Source: Rhizophlyctis rosea (lineage: Eukaryota > Chytridiomycota > Chytridiomycetes > Rhizophlyctidales > Rhizophlyctidaceae). From it: a stretch of 22,104 bases of DNA. The position numbers and the translations under genes are program-made. The DNA lies in contig JADGJC010000501.1 of the NCBI GenBank assembly GCA_027596075.1, positions 1-22,104 on the forward strand, in the 5' to 3' direction. The notes beneath the pieces were generated by a model. That model had not been told where the DNA came from. It was given only the letters and a program-made list of their open reading frames with translations, and searched no databases. Positions 21,998 through 22,104 of the stretch are shown piece after piece (the stretch's first letter is position 1; every line of letters starts with the position of its first letter).

Positions 21998-22104
21998 GCG
22001 GGAAACGATCTGGATGTAAATAAAATAGTTACCGACAACCCTGTTCAACCCTGTTCATCCACCCACACGAAATGATTGAATGAAATCGTGTGGGTACAGG
22101 GTGA
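21973..22104. repeat. Right terminal inverted repeat
   Basis: The 132 bases match the reverse complement of the left TIR over its full length, except for two substitutions and the 32-bp block absent here. The primase-helicase stop codon lies at 21995-21997 inside the repeat. The outer part has the same foldback (22048-22102) and doubled 10-base unit as the left end. The window ends on the last TIR base. Confidence 0.97.
22048..22102. repeat. Foldback hairpin in right TIR
   Basis: Mirror copy of the left hairpin: a 10-bp inner stem (ACCCACACGA / TCGTGTGGGT) and a 7-bp outer stem (ACCCTGT / ACAGGGT), with a 15-base loop and 6-base bulge. Conservation at both ends without a mismatch supports function. 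Confidence 0.8.

Overview
The window is a complete linear element of about 22 kb. It starts and ends exactly in terminal inverted repeats (TIRs; left 1-164, right 21973-22104) and carries the morphogenesis and replication genes of a Polinton-like virus (PLV), a small eukaryotic dsDNA virus or provirus of the Polinton/virophage/adintovirus branch. The diagnostic genes are a FtsK/HerA-type packaging ATPase, a penton-like minor capsid protein, a double-jelly-roll major capsid protein (MCP), a TVpol-SF3 (D5-like) primase-helicase, an rve-family (DDE) integrase with a C-terminal chromodomain, and a tyrosine recombinase. There is no family B DNA polymerase and no recognisable maturation protease. 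The host cannot be read from the sequence; a unicellular eukaryote is the likeliest guess.

Layout. (1) 1-7887, minus strand: left TIR, a small one-knuckle zinc-ribbon-like protein, a coiled-coil protein, a giant 1827-residue fibre (beta-spiral-like shaft repeats, phage-tail-fibre-like repeats, self-cleaving S74 chaperone at the end), and a proline-rich basic protein with nuclear-type signals. (2) 7961-9440: three small plus-strand genes and the first HNH-AP2 endonuclease. (3) 9455-13934, minus strand: the virion module (MCP, coiled-coil basic protein, zinc-finger protein, penton, ATPase), with a second HNH-AP2 gene inside it and a third just upstream. (4) 14549-19439: small unknown genes, the rve integrase, a coiled-coil gene, a tRNA-like gene, zinc-ribbon proteins, the tyrosine recombinase and a small helix-turn-helix protein. 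(5) 19542-22104, plus strand: the primase-helicase, whose last codons and stop lie inside the right TIR.

The most striking general property is damage. At least eight loci are interrupted. In-frame TAA or TAG codons cut the MCP, the tyrosine recombinase, the primase-helicase, one endonuclease and one small gene. Single-base frameshifts cut the integrase, the proline-rich protein and the primase-helicase. A 35-bp tandem duplication cuts a coiled-coil gene. The fibre, penton and ATPase are open. The simplest reading is a decaying endogenous copy in a host genome, or a draft-quality assembly; translational recoding is a less likely alternative.

As a system, the ATPase would load DNA into a capsid of MCP and penton, with the long fibre as host-attachment organ. 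TVpol-helicase would replicate the genome from the TIR ends, which can fold into hairpins. Two unrelated integration enzymes coexist. Three related HNH-AP2 genes look like selfish homing insertions.
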